Shown here: piece by piece, positions 43,901 to 53,270 of the stretch | Layout: each line of letters begins with the position of its first letter | Position numbering within the stretch: position 1 is the stretch's first letter | Assembly: GCF_004803895.1 (NCBI RefSeq) | Contig: NZ_CP021978.1 | Coordinates: 930,001-994,000, forward strand | DNA length: 64,000 bases | Reading direction: 5' to 3' | DNA from: Streptomyces hawaiiensis | GTDB lineage: Bacteria > Actinomycetota > Actinomycetes > Streptomycetales > Streptomycetaceae | The notes under the pieces: generated by a model | Databases searched by the model: none | Seen by the model: only the letters and a program-made list of their open reading frames with translations | What the model was told of the DNA's origin: nothing | Position numbers and translations under genes: made by a program

Positions 43901-45036
43901 CCTCCCTGTTCGGTGGGGAAGAGGTTGACGTCCTCCGGGTCGGCGGTGATCCCGATCCGCTCGCCGGTGACGGGTCCGCGGCCGGCGGGTACTTCCAGGC
44001 GCAGCAGCGGCGCGTCCCCGCCGTCGACCCGTACGCCGGCGCGCACCAGAGTGCCCACATACGCGGCGGTCTCCACCGTGCCCGCGCAGAAGCCTTCGTC
44101 CAGGGCGCAGGCCCGCAATCGGCCCGGCTGGACGGCGACCTTGACCTGGGTTCCCGAGGCCAGGTCGTGGCGGCGTGCCTTCAGCAGGCCGCCGGACTGG
44201 TCCAGGCGGACCACGGTGTGCTCGTCGGTGTTCTGCAGCACATGGCCGGGGAGGAAATTGGCCGCGCCGAGGAAGTCCGCGACGAACGGGGTCCTCGGGC
44301 GTTCGAACAGTTCCCTGGGCGTGTCGAACTGCTCGATCAGGCCGTTGCGCATCACCGCGATGCGGTCGGACATGACCAGCGCCTCCTCCTGATCGTGCGT
44401 CACATAGATGACGGTCAGACCGAGTTCCTGCTGAATGGTCTTGATCTCGACCTGGAGCTGGTCGCGGAGCTTCTTGTCCAGGGCGCCGAGCGGCTCGTCC
44501 ATGAGGATGACCGGCGGCCGGTAGACCAGCGCGCGGCAGAGGGCGACGCGCTGCTGTTGACCGCCGGACAGCTCACGGGGCTTGCGGTTGCCGAAGCCGG
44601 ACAGACCGGCGATCTCCAGCGTCTCCCAGACCCGCCTGCGGATCTCGTCCTTCGGCACTCCGCGCAGCGTGAGCGGGAAGGCGACATTCTCATGGACGGT
44701 CATGTGCGGGAAAAGCAGGTACTGCTGGAAGACGAAACCGAGGTTGCGTTTCTGCGGGGCGAACCGCGTGACGTCGCGGCCGCCGACGGTGATGGTGCCG
44801 GAGTCGGGTTCGCAGAACCCGGCGATCATCATCAGGGTCGTGGTCTTGCCCGACCCCGAGGCGCCGAGGAAGGTGACGAACTCCCCGGCGGCGATCTCCA
44901 TGGACGCCTCGTCGACGGCGACGACGTCCCCGTACGTCTTGCGCAGGGCGACTACCGACAGCGCTTTGCCGGTCGTGGTGGCCGGCTTGCCGCCGGCCAC
45001 CTCGACGGACGGTGCTGCCACACCGAATTCAGCCAC
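43897..45036 (-). CDS. ABC ATPase, PotA type
   Basis: A 379-aa ATPase with Walker A GASGSGKTTT (near 55), Q-loop FQQYLLFPHM, signature LSGGQQQRVALCRAL, Walker B VILMDEPLGALDKKL and switch His in THDQEEAL. A C-terminal TOBE domain (about 275-375) is typical of polyamine-type importers. GTG 45036 overlaps the binding-protein stop by 8 bp. Confidence 0.93.
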   Translation of the reverse strand: MAEFGVAAPSVEVAGGKPATTTGKALSVVALRKTYGDVVAVDEASMEIAAGEFVTFLGASGSGKTTTLMMIAGFCEPDSGTITVGGRDVTRFAPQKRNLGFVFQQYLLFPHMTVHENVAFPLTLRGVPKDEIRRRVWETLEIAGLSGFGNRKPRELSGGQQQRVALCRALVYRPPVILMDEPLGALDKKLRDQLQVEIKTIQQELGLTVIYVTHDQEEALVMSDRIAVMRNGLIEQFDTPRELFERPRTPFVADFLGAANFLPGHVLQNTDEHTVVRLDQSGGLLKARRHDLASGTQVKVAVQPGRLRACALDEGFCAGTVETAAYVGTLVRAGVRVDGGDAPLLRLEVPAGRGPVTGERIGITADPEDVNLFPTEQGG

Positions 45037-46132
45037 GAGCCCACTCCAACCAACGCTTGTTGACGGCGGCTTCGTTCTTGAGCCACCAGTCGACGTCCAG
45101 GTCGAAACCCTTGTCGTAGTACTGCGGCGCACCGACGAGTGAATTGCGCTCCTCCTCGGTGAGCTTGCCGTAGACCACCGGGGAAGACGGGCTCGACGGG
45201 AAGAGCTTGACCAGGCTGGCCTGGACCTCGGGGCGCAGCGAGTAGTCCATGAGCTGGTAGGCGGCGTCCACGTGGGCCGCGCCCTTGGCGATGCCGTACC
45301 CCTGGAACTGGCGGCGGGCGCCGTTGAGCTGCCTCGCGACCGGGACGCCCTGCTTCTGCAAAACGGCGAGCCGGCCGTCCCAGACGGTGGACATCGTCAC
45401 TTCCTGACGACTGAGGAGCACACCCGGGAGAGGGCCGCTGTCCCAGAACTTCTTGATGTCGGACCGCAGCCGGCTCAGCACCTTGAAGGCGCGGTCCACG
45501 TCGAGCGGGTACAGCTTGTCCATCGGGACGCCGTCCGCCAGCAGCGCGAACTCCAGCTCCGGCAGGTCGCCGTCCGCGCTGCACATCGAACGGCTGCCCT
45601 TGAACGCCCTGGTGTCCCAGAAGTCCGCCCACGACTCCGGCTTCTTGCCGCCGAAGGCGTCGGTACGGTACCCCATGCAGTTGGCGTAGAGGCTGTAGGC
45701 GACGGCATGGCCGGTGACCTGGGGCTCGGGGATCTTCGCGCTCTTCAGGCTCTTGATCCGGTCCAGGTCCAGCTTCTCCAGGGCGTCCAGGGCCGTGAAC
45801 TTGGCGAGGTCCATCATCCCGATGTCGATGAGATCGAACTGGGGACGGCCCTGCTTGAACTGCGCCAGCATCTGGGTGCCCTCGACGTTGGTGACCTGGA
45901 CATTGATGCCAGTCTCCGCGGTGAACGGCGTGAAGATCGCCTTCTGGCAGGCGTCGCCCCAGGAACCGCCGCTGTTGCGGACGACCACCGTCTTGCCGCC
46001 GCCCTTGCCGCCGCCGGACGCGGCGCGGCTGGTGCCGCTGCCACAGGCGGCGAGCGTCGGCAGGGCGGCAGCGGCGGCGAGACCGCCGGCGGTGCGGAAG
46101 AGAGTTCTGCGGCCTATCCGTTGTGCTTCCAT
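45029..46132 (-). CDS. PotD-like binding lipoprotein of an amine/amino-acid-derivative importer
   Basis: A 367-aa exported protein with a twin-Arg motif (RRTLFRTAGG) and lipobox LAAC (near 31). The mature part is an SBP_bac_8/PotD fold: TVVVRNSGGSWGDACQKAIF, FDLIDIGMMDLAKF, VAYSLYANCMGYRTDAF and a final WWLKNEAAVNKRW. The set of acidic/aromatic positions that bind polyamines cannot be checked by eye, so the ligand could be an amino-acid derivative. It follows the oxidase gene by 75 bp. Confidence 0.9.
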   Translation of the reverse strand: MEAQRIGRRTLFRTAGGLAAAAALPTLAACGSGTSRAASGGGKGGGKTVVVRNSGGSWGDACQKAIFTPFTAETGINVQVTNVEGTQMLAQFKQGRPQFDLIDIGMMDLAKFTALDALEKLDLDRIKSLKSAKIPEPQVTGHAVAYSLYANCMGYRTDAFGGKKPESWADFWDTRAFKGSRSMCSADGDLPELEFALLADGVPMDKLYPLDVDRAFKVLSRLRSDIKKFWDSGPLPGVLLSRQEVTMSTVWDGRLAVLQKQGVPVARQLNGARRQFQGYGIAKGAAHVDAAYQLMDYSLRPEVQASLVKLFPSSPSSPVVYGKLTEEERNSLVGAPQYYDKGFDLDVDWWLKNEAAVNKRWLEWARG

Positions 46133-46207
46133 CGGAGCGTCTCCTGCGATGCGGAGTGGATACGGGGAGTAGGCAATGCGGGGTGGGCAGTGCGGGGGCG
46201 TGCGGGG

Positions 46208-47350
46208 TCAGACGGCGCCGAGTGTGGTCGGTGCGAGGAAGTCGATGGGGTGTTCGGTGGTGCCGTCGAGGGCGAGGTCGGCGGCGATTTCGCCCATGGC
46301 GGGTGAGAACTTGAATCCGCCGCCGGAGAATCCGGCCATGACGATGAGGTCGTCCTGTCCGGGCAGGTGCCCGACGAGTGGGTTTCCCGATTCGGTGTAG
46401 CCCTCCATGTAGACGGACAGGCGTATGGGGTCGGGGTTGAGGTCGGGCATGAACTCGCGGATGAACTCGCGGAACAGGCCGAGTTCCGACGGGTCGACCG
46501 TGCGGTCCAGCCGTTCGGGATCAGGAACCTGGGCATAGTGGGCGCGGGACAGCCCGATCTTGACGGAGACGCCGTCGGGCGAGGGCAGTCCGTAACAGGC
46601 GTGCGGCGCACTGCGTACGAAGGCGGGGGCGCCGCCCGCGAACCAGTCGTGGGTGGTGGGGATGTGCCATGAGCTGATCACCCGGTGGATCTGCACCTCA
46701 CGCGAGAGGTCCGGGAGCAGCGTGTTGATCCAGGGGCCGGCGGTCACGACCGCGGTGTCCACGTGGTCGGTGCCGTGGTCGGTGACGATGTCGACGCCGC
46801 CACCGGGCCGGGGGGTCACCTCCCGCACGGTGGTGTAGCGGTGCAGCCGGGCACCCAGCTGCCCGGCCCGCTCGGCGGCGGCCTGGACCGACGCCTCGGG
46901 CCTGATGGTGCCGCCGGCCCGGTCGAGGACGGCCGTGTGTCCTTCGGGCAGGACGTGCTGGGGGTAGCGGCGGGCGAGCTCGGCCCGGTCCAGGAGCTCG
47001 TTGTCCTTGAGACCGTGGTCGGTGATGGAGGACAGCAGGACCTGCATGGACGGCGATGCGGTCTCCCCCATCACCAGGCAGCCGTTGCGCGTGCGCAGCA
47101 CCCGGCCCGTCTCCTGCTGGAGCTGCTCCCACATCCGGTCCGCGAGGCGCAGCAGCGGGAGGTACGCGGCGTCCCAGAGGTTGCCGGAGCGGAAGATCCG
47201 GGACTCGCCGCCGGCCGCACCTCGATCGTGCCCCGGGGCGTACCGGTCGTAGCCGACGACCTCGGCACCGCGGGCGGCCAGTCGCCACATGGTCTGACTG
47301 CCCATGCTGCCGCCGGCACCGATCACCGCGACACGTTTCGGAGTACTCAT
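46208..47350 (-). CDS. FAD-dependent N-methyl-amino-acid/amine oxidase (monomeric sarcosine oxidase/SolA family)
   Basis: A 380-aa flavoprotein. The FAD motif is VAVIGAGGSMGSQTMWRLAA at the N-terminus, followed by YDRYAPGHDRGAAGGESRIF with the family's conserved GS/GG-E-x-R. The C-terminus has GQDDLIVMAGFSGGGFKFSP; the Cys that covalently binds FAD in SolA/MSOX sits in HACYGLPSPDG (near 259). It should oxidise the C-N bond of a secondary amine with O2, releasing an amine and a keto acid or aldehyde plus H2O2. It lies between the importer and a thiamine-dependent dehydrogenase in one operon. Confidence 0.88.
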   Translation of the reverse strand: MSTPKRVAVIGAGGSMGSQTMWRLAARGAEVVGYDRYAPGHDRGAAGGESRIFRSGNLWDAAYLPLLRLADRMWEQLQQETGRVLRTRNGCLVMGETASPSMQVLLSSITDHGLKDNELLDRAELARRYPQHVLPEGHTAVLDRAGGTIRPEASVQAAAERAGQLGARLHRYTTVREVTPRPGGGVDIVTDHGTDHVDTAVVTAGPWINTLLPDLSREVQIHRVISSWHIPTTHDWFAGGAPAFVRSAPHACYGLPSPDGVSVKIGLSRAHYAQVPDPERLDRTVDPSELGLFREFIREFMPDLNPDPIRLSVYMEGYTESGNPLVGHLPGQDDLIVMAGFSGGGFKFSPAMGEIAADLALDGTTEHPIDFLAPTTLGAV

Positions 47351-47431
47351 GACATCCTTCCGTCAAGGTGGAAAATGGACTTCCTGTTCACGCCGTCCGA
47401 GAGTCCCGGGAACGTAACCCGGGATTCCGCT

Positions 47432-49747
47432 TCAGAGAAGGTCCAGGCCGGCGGCGATGATGCTGTCGACGTCCACTCCGTGGTAGCGGTAAACGTCCTG
47501 CAGGTTTCCTGACTGGCCGAAACGCGTCACTCCGAGATGGCAAGCCGGAACCCCGTTGACACCGGCCAGGAAGGCCAGCGTGTGCGGGTGGCCGTCGAGC
47601 ACCGTCACCATCGGCCGGGCCCGGTCGGCGGGGAGGACCGCGTTGAGGATCCAGCTCGCGGACTCGTCGCGGCCGGCTCGTGCCTGGACCGCGCGGAACA
47701 GCAGGTCGGCACTGGTGACGCAGACGACCTCGGCCTCGTGGCCGAGCGCCGACAGGCGTTCGGCGGCCTGGAGTGCCTCGGGGAGGAGTGCGCCCATGGC
47801 ACAGATGGTCACGGCCGGGTCCGCGGGCTTGCGCAGCGCGTAGGCGCCGGCGACGACCTGGCGTCTGCGGTGTTCACGCGCGGCCGGGTCCTGCGGAACG
47901 ACGGCCAGTGCCTGGTCGACGCTTCGGGTGGAGAGCCGCAGGTATGCCGAGGAGCCGCCGGGCTTGCCGAGCTGGTTCAGGGCCGCGAGGAGGGTCCACT
48001 CGGCGTCGAGCACGAACGCGGGCTCGTACGACACGCACCCGGGCTGCTCCAGACCGATCGACGGGGTCTTGATCGACTGGTGCGCGCCCCCTTCGGGAGC
48101 GAGTGTGACGCCGGAGGGGGTGCCGACGAGGATCGACTGGCCGCCCGCGTAGATGCCGAACGACCAGGGTTCGAGGGCGCGTTCGACGAAGGGGTCGTAC
48201 ATCACCCCGATCGGCAGCAACGGCTGGCCCCAGCGCGACCAGGTGGCGCCGAGCTCACCGAGCACACCGACCAGGTTGGTCTCGGCGATGCCGAGTTCGA
48301 GGTGGCGGCCGGTGGGCTGCTCGCGCCAGTGCAGGATGGTCTCGGCGTCGTCGGCGAACCAGTCGGGGCGGGCGGTCGGCGACCAGACGCCGACCTTGTT
48401 GACCCAGCCGCCGAGGTTGGTGCTGGAGCTGACGTCCGGGCTGACCGTCACGACACGTGCGGCGGTCTGGGGTGCGGCTCGGTTGAGGTCGAGGAGTGCC
48501 CGGCCGAGGGCTGCCTGGGTCGTCGCCCGGCCGGTCGGCGTACGGCCGAGGTCGGCCGGGACCGTGACGGTCGGCAGTGCCGGAACCGGCGTGCGCCGCA
48601 GCCGAGCGGCGGTCGCGGCGCACAGCAGCGCCTCCGGCGTTCCAGGCTCGAAGCCGTGCCAGGGGTCGTCCAGGCTCGTCCCGAGACGGGTCGCCAGCTC
48701 GGCCATCTGCTGTTCGGTGAGGAGCGCGGAGTGGTTCTGCGGGTGGCCCTGGCTGGCCAGGCCCCAGCCCTTGACGGTGTAGGCGAAGATCACCGTCGGG
48801 CGTGTTTCGTCGATGTCGTGGAACGCCTGGCGCAGCGCGGTCAGGTCATGGCCGCCGAGGCTGCCCAGCGCTTCGAGGAGCACATCGTCGGTGAGACCGT
48901 CGACCAGCGACCGCAGTATGTCGGAGTCGGGCAGGCGGGTACGCAGCTCATCCACGTCGCAGCGGAGCAGTCGCTGGTACTCCGGGTTGCTCATGGTGTC
49001 GAGGCGCGCACGGAGGGCCTCCCCACCGGGGCGCTGGAATGTCTCCTCCAGGAGGCTTCCGTACTTCGCGGTGATCACCTGCCACCCGGCCGCGGCGAAC
49101 ATGCCCTGCAGCCGCGAGGCGCCGATGTCGGGTACGACCCGGTCCAGGGACTGCCGGTTGAGGTCGACGATCCACACGACCTCGCCGAGCTCGGCGACCA
49201 TCGGGTCGAGGACGGCCTCCCAGACCGCTCCCTCGTCGAGCTCCGCGTCACCGACCAGGGAGTACTGCCTGCCGGTTCCGCCGGCACCGAAGTGCCCGTC
49301 TACGTACCGGCGGGCCAGTGCGCCCCAGACCGGAGCCGTGGCGCCGATGCCGACCGAGCCGGTCGAGTAGTCGGCCGGGTCCGGGTCCTTGGACCTGCTC
49401 GGGTAGCTCTGCAGGCCGCCGAACTGACGCAGGGTCGTGAGGTAGGACGCGTCCAGGTCGCCGAGGAGGTGGTTGACGGCGTGCAGAACCGGGGAGGCGT
49501 GCGGCTTCACCGAGACCCGGTCGCCGGGTCGCAGGTGCTCGAACCACAGGCTGGTCATGATCGAGACCATCGACGCGCTGGACGCCTGGTGACCGCCGAC
49601 CTTCATGCCGTACGGGTTGGGCCGGACGCGGTTGGCGTGGTGGACGATCGCGGTGGACAGCCAGAGCACCCGGTTCCGGATCGCGCGCAGGGTCGCGTCC
49701 TCGGATGCCGGCCGAGCTGGGACCGGCTGCTCGATCGACGTCGTCAT
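47432..49747 (-). CDS. Stand-alone thiamine-dependent 2-oxoacid dehydrogenase E1 / transketolase-like enzyme (AceE-related)
   Basis: A 771-aa ThDP enzyme, shorter than housekeeping AceE (about 890-910 aa). The N-terminal ThDP domain includes NPYGMKVGGHQASSASMVSI and GDAELDEGAVWEA with downstream LNRQS (the GDG...N motif in the GDA form). The central domain has LELGIAETNLVGVLGELGAT (catalytic Glu) and the C-terminal transketolase domain ends with GVTRFGQSGNLQDVYRYHGV. No E2 or E3 gene is nearby, so it must borrow them or act as a decarboxylase or transketolase. In the operon it follows a gamma-lyase-like enzyme whose product could be its 2-oxoacid substrate. Confidence 0.85.
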   Translation of the reverse strand: MTTSIEQPVPARPASEDATLRAIRNRVLWLSTAIVHHANRVRPNPYGMKVGGHQASSASMVSIMTSLWFEHLRPGDRVSVKPHASPVLHAVNHLLGDLDASYLTTLRQFGGLQSYPSRSKDPDPADYSTGSVGIGATAPVWGALARRYVDGHFGAGGTGRQYSLVGDAELDEGAVWEAVLDPMVAELGEVVWIVDLNRQSLDRVVPDIGASRLQGMFAAAGWQVITAKYGSLLEETFQRPGGEALRARLDTMSNPEYQRLLRCDVDELRTRLPDSDILRSLVDGLTDDVLLEALGSLGGHDLTALRQAFHDIDETRPTVIFAYTVKGWGLASQGHPQNHSALLTEQQMAELATRLGTSLDDPWHGFEPGTPEALLCAATAARLRRTPVPALPTVTVPADLGRTPTGRATTQAALGRALLDLNRAAPQTAARVVTVSPDVSSSTNLGGWVNKVGVWSPTARPDWFADDAETILHWREQPTGRHLELGIAETNLVGVLGELGATWSRWGQPLLPIGVMYDPFVERALEPWSFGIYAGGQSILVGTPSGVTLAPEGGAHQSIKTPSIGLEQPGCVSYEPAFVLDAEWTLLAALNQLGKPGGSSAYLRLSTRSVDQALAVVPQDPAAREHRRRQVVAGAYALRKPADPAVTICAMGALLPEALQAAERLSALGHEAEVVCVTSADLLFRAVQARAGRDESASWILNAVLPADRARPMVTVLDGHPHTLAFLAGVNGVPACHLGVTRFGQSGNLQDVYRYHGVDVDSIIAAGLDLL

Positions 49748-49943
49748 GATGCGGGCCTCCTTGGGGATGACGGCGTTGGGACGCGGTGGCTCCGCGTCCG
49801 TGCGCCAGGTGGGTCAGGGCCGAGCACCGCGCCGAGAGGGTGCTCCACCGCGTCGGCCGGGTCGCCGGTGCAGTTCTTCATGTGCCGCTCTTCATGTGCC
49901 GTGCGACGCCGTTGCCGCACCGGCCGGCGCGGCTGCGCCTGCC

Positions 49944-49972
49944 CGACGCTGTGGCCGGCGGCCACAGCGTCG
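49944..49972 (-). terminator. Perfect 13-bp hairpin in the 298-bp gap after the gamma-lyase gene
   Basis: Arms 49944-49956 and 49960-49972 (CGACGCTGTGGCC and its complement) enclose a 3-nt loop. It lies about 75 bp after the gamma-lyase stop (minus direction) and 200 bp before the next start. It could partly terminate transcription, giving polarity in the operon. The same gap holds a small direct repeat (TTCATGTGCCG twice near 49878-49902). Confidence 0.6.
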
Positions 49973-50045
49973 GCGTACCGCAAGCGAACGTCCGTATGTG
50001 ACGGTGATCGCCGTGCGCCGAGGGCCGACGCGGCTGCTCGGCGGC

Positions 50046-51191
50046 CTAGAGGGCGGCGTTGAGCGCCTTCTCCAGGTCCGCGGCGAGGTCGTCGGGGTCT
50101 TCGATTCCCACGGAGATGCGGAGCACGTCGGGGTCGTCCGTGCTGTCGACGAGGCTGGCGACGTCGCCGAGGCTGGTCGCCCTGATGATCAGCTCGAAGG
50201 CGTCGTAGACGGCTGCCTTCTTGCTCTGGTCGTTGAGGGTGAAGGACAGCATGCCGCCGTAGCGGCCGCCCGTCAGCCTGGTGGCGATGTCGTGTCCGAC
50301 GTTCCCGGGCAGCCCCGGATAGTAGACGTCCGCCGTGGCCTCGTGATCGACCGCGAGCAGTGCCAGGCGGTGTGCGGTCTCGGAGGCCCGGCCGACTCGA
50401 AGGTCCAGGGTCTGCAGGCCCTGGAGGATCCCGGCCGCGTTGTGCGGGGTGATGATCGTGCCCATCTGTCGGCGGAGCTCGGCGATCTCCACGATCAGTG
50501 CCTGGTGCCCCGACAGCGCGCCCGCCAGCACCCGGCCGTGTCCCGACATGTACTTCGTGGCGCTGTGCACGACCAGGTCCGCGCCGAACTCGTAGGGCCG
50601 GAACAGTGCCGGGGAGGCGAAGGTGTTGTCCACCACGGCGAGCGCCTCATGTGCGTGGGCCAGGGCGATGAGGCCTTCGAGGTCGAGTACGTTGAGCAAG
50701 GGGTTGGTGAACTCTTCGAAGAACACCGCGCGGGTGTTCGGACGGAATGCCGCCTCGACCTCTGCCAGGTCGTTGCAGTTGACGAACGTCACCTCACCGC
50801 CGAAGGTGCTGAAATTCTCCTGCAACCAGCGCGTGCTGGTGGAGAAGACCTTGTCGGACGCGATGATGTGGCCGCCGTTGCGGCCCAGGGTGAGCAGGGT
50901 CGTGGAGATCGCGGCCATTCCGGCGTTGAAGGCCAGCGCCGCAGGCGCGGATTCGATGGCGGCCAGCTTGGTTTCCAGCGCCTCCACGGTCGGGTTGTAT
51001 CCCCGGGAGTAGTACGGCGCCGTCGACAGCGTCTCTTCGATCTGCATGTGGTGGGCGTAGTTCTCCATGACGAACGCCGCGGAGTCGACCACGGGCACGG
51101 CTACCGAGCGTCGCGGGTTCTGCGGGTCGCCGGCATGTACGAGCCGAGTTGCCAGGCCATGGTTGTCGTGCTGCGTCACAGCATTCTCCAT
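50046..51191 (-). CDS. Cys/Met-metabolism PLP enzyme (methionine gamma-lyase/cystathionine gamma-synthase family)
   Basis: A 381-aa fold-type I PLP enzyme. It shows YYSRGYNPTVEALETKLAAI near the N-terminus, ALAFNAGMAAISTTLL, VVDNTFASPALFRPYEFGAD and the Schiff-base Lys in LVVHSATKYMSGHGR (near 204). This order is typical of gamma-elimination enzymes such as methionine gamma-lyase or cystathionine gamma-lyase. It is the first gene of the minus-strand operon and diverges from an AsnC-type regulator. A gamma-elimination would yield 2-oxobutyrate, a fitting substrate for the ThDP enzyme downstream. Confidence 0.88.
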   Translation of the reverse strand: MENAVTQHDNHGLATRLVHAGDPQNPRRSVAVPVVDSAAFVMENYAHHMQIEETLSTAPYYSRGYNPTVEALETKLAAIESAPAALAFNAGMAAISTTLLTLGRNGGHIIASDKVFSTSTRWLQENFSTFGGEVTFVNCNDLAEVEAAFRPNTRAVFFEEFTNPLLNVLDLEGLIALAHAHEALAVVDNTFASPALFRPYEFGADLVVHSATKYMSGHGRVLAGALSGHQALIVEIAELRRQMGTIITPHNAAGILQGLQTLDLRVGRASETAHRLALLAVDHEATADVYYPGLPGNVGHDIATRLTGGRYGGMLSFTLNDQSKKAAVYDAFELIIRATSLGDVASLVDSTDDPDVLRISVGIEDPDDLAADLEKALNAAL

Positions 51192-51753
51192 TCAGGGCAC
51201 AATTCAAGTACGACGGGCAGGAAATTGGCGGGTTTGTTTATGCTGGGGCTTCGACGGAATCTGGTCCGGCGATCCGGTTTCGGCGCAGGCTGAAATGATG
51301 GAATGCCCCACCGATCCGTGATCATTGCCGCGAACTTCACACCAGAACAGGTCGACTTCACAGCCAAAGGCGTACCGCGGCCCGCAGCCCTGTCACTGAA
51401 TGCGGAAGCAATGCGAAAGCCACCTTTCCACTACAGGCAGCGAACCATACGGATTACCGTCACCGTAAACCGCGGGCCACCGCGCCGGCACACGGACGGG
51501 CGGGCCGTGGGGGAAAGAATGAGCTCGGCATGCTGCTCCTCGGTGCCACACTCGCGCAGCGCGCATCGAATGTCAGGGATAAGGGGAGGGGAGTATCCTC
51601 GCGGCCCCCCACTTCGCGGGCCGACTTCCAGCTGCGGGTTTCCGTTAAGCTAAAACACCCTGGAAAGACGGTCCAGAGTTTGGCGATAAAGCTGGACAGA
51701 ACAGCGCTACCGGCTGAACATGATGAACGATGAGACAGCGAAAGAGGTCAAAC
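51192..51753. promoter_or_regulatory. 562-bp divergent intergenic region, AT-richer than its surroundings
   Basis: No credible gene. The patches near 51195-51240 (TTCAAGTACGAC, GGTTTGTTTATGC) and 51650-51725 (GCTAAAACACCC, GCTGAACATGATG) are notably AT-rich and suit the promoters of the gamma-lyase operon and the AsnC regulator and its binding sites. No perfect palindrome was found. Confidence 0.5.
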
Positions 51754-52248
51754 GTGGTTGATCGTCCGGTCGATGACATCGATCTGTCCCTGCTGCGCGC
51801 GCTCCAGGCCGACGCCCGGGCACCCATCAGCACACTGAGTCAGGCAGCGGGGGTGTCCCGCGCCACGGCGTACGCGCGCCTCGCACAGATGCGGGAGACG
51901 GGAGTGATCCACAGCCTGACCGTCTGCGTCGACCCGCAGAGCGTCGGGCTCACTCTCGCCGCGTTCCTGCTGCTCAAGACGTCACCCGATCCTTTGAAAC
52001 CGGCGTGGACCTCGATCAGCTCCCAACTCAGCGCCATACCGGAAGTTGAGTACGCCGCCGACATCGCCGGCGAGTTCGACCTGCTGATCCTGGCCAGGCT
52101 GCGCGACACCGAACACCTGCGGTCCTTCATCGACGTCGACGTACGCCGCGTTCCAGGAGTCGCCGCCACCCGGACGCTGCTGGTACTCCACGAGGTACAT
52201 CAACGATCGTTGATCCTGCCGGCCCAGACGTCCGGCGCTCCGCACTGA
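51754..52248 (+). CDS. AsnC/Lrp-family regulator of the divergent amino-acid-derivative operon
   Basis: A 164-aa regulator. HTH about 5-55 (DIDLSLLRALQADARAPIST, GVSRATAYARLAQMRETGVI), then an RAM/AsnC effector domain (about 65-150: GLTLAAFLLLKTS, VEYAADIAGEFDLLILARLR). The GTG at 51754 has AAAGAGG about 5 nt upstream; ATG 51730 is an alternative adding 8 residues. Lrp-type proteins sense amino acids, which fits the neighbouring PLP enzyme and importer. Confidence 0.88.
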   Translation: MVDRPVDDIDLSLLRALQADARAPISTLSQAAGVSRATAYARLAQMRETGVIHSLTVCVDPQSVGLTLAAFLLLKTSPDPLKPAWTSISSQLSAIPEVEYAADIAGEFDLLILARLRDTEHLRSFIDVDVRRVPGVAATRTLLVLHEVHQRSLILPAQTSGAPH

Positions 52249-52479
52249 CCGCCCGGCGTTGACGCGCTGCCGCGCGCCGAGACCAGCCGTACGTGGAGCG
52301 CGTCCGTGGGTGGTGCTCGCCCTGCCGTGGGCGCCGACGGTGACTACGCGCACTGAGTGCGCGGGCCTCGGCCAGCCGCCGCGCAGCGCCATGCCAGCAG
52401 GGGCTGTTCGTGATCGGCGGCCGGATCGTGGACCACCACGGCGTGAACCTGCTCACCACCTCAAAAGGTCCAGCTGGAG

Positions 52480-52990
52480 CTGGCCCGCCTCAGACGTTCA
52501 GCACGGCAACGTCCCCTCCCCCGTCGGCGGGGAAGGGGAAGGGGAAGGATCTGTACGGCCTGTCTCGACGAAAGCGCCAGACCAGGAAATTGCTGTTGCC
52601 CTCGGCGCCGGCGGTGGCCTTGACGTTGGTGACCTTCTTGTCCCAATGCTTTTGGCAGGGACACCTTCACCTTGCACGTGGCGCTGGCGCCGCCCTTGAG
52701 GGTCTTGTCCACCGCGAGCGCCGCGAACGAGTGGGTGCTGCCGTTGCGCTGGGGGTGTGGCCCCATGCCACGGTCTCCCACTCGCCGAGGACGTACCCCT
52801 TGAGCACGGGCTGCTCGGCGGCGTAGATGCTTGCTGTAGCCGACGTCGATGTGCTTCACGGTGTAGTTGTTCAAGGTGACCGTTGAACGTCTTGGATGCA
52901 CCGCCCGGCTTCAGCGTTACGTGCTTCGACCAGCCGCCGATCGACGCCGTCGACCCAACCGCGCCGGCAGTACAGCGCGAATCTCGCGCT
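52480..52990 (-). pseudogene. Decayed secreted protein gene in several frames
   Basis: Minus-strand pieces GWSKHVTLKPGGASKTFN, VTLNNYTVKHIDVGYS, YVLGEWETVAWGHTP, STHSFAALAVDKTLKGGASA and VTNVKATAGAEGNSNFLVWR appear in order but in different frames. They look like a beta-rich extracellular domain. At least three indels separate them. The family is not recognised. Confidence 0.45.
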
Positions 52991-53270
52991 GGCACAGACC
53001 GACTTCGAGGAGATCGAACGCAATCAGCGTGAGGGCCGGTCGGACTTGGTGGGTGACCGGCTGGCCCGGGAGGGCAACACGTTCTGGTCGCAGGAGACGA
53101 GCACCAGGAGAATGTGCACAGCGGCCCATGACAGTCCCGTTCCCCTCATCGATACGACCATCGCGCATGCCAACACTGCCGTGAACATGACGCTCGCCGA
53201 GGAACTTCCAGGTAACGACGAGCGATGACCCCGGGGAGGGCGGAGCACCGAGCTTCGAACTGGCGCCCTA

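Noticed and set aside
47537..50062. 841-aa plus-strand frame opposite the ThDP enzyme
   Set aside because: Gly/Arg/Asp-rich antisense shadow of a gene with clear catalytic motifs.
52896..53228. 110-aa plus-strand frame with a helical middle (TDFEEIERNQREG)
   Set aside because: It has a partly protein-like centre, but no ribosome site, no recognisable family, and lies among decayed sequence; too weak to call.
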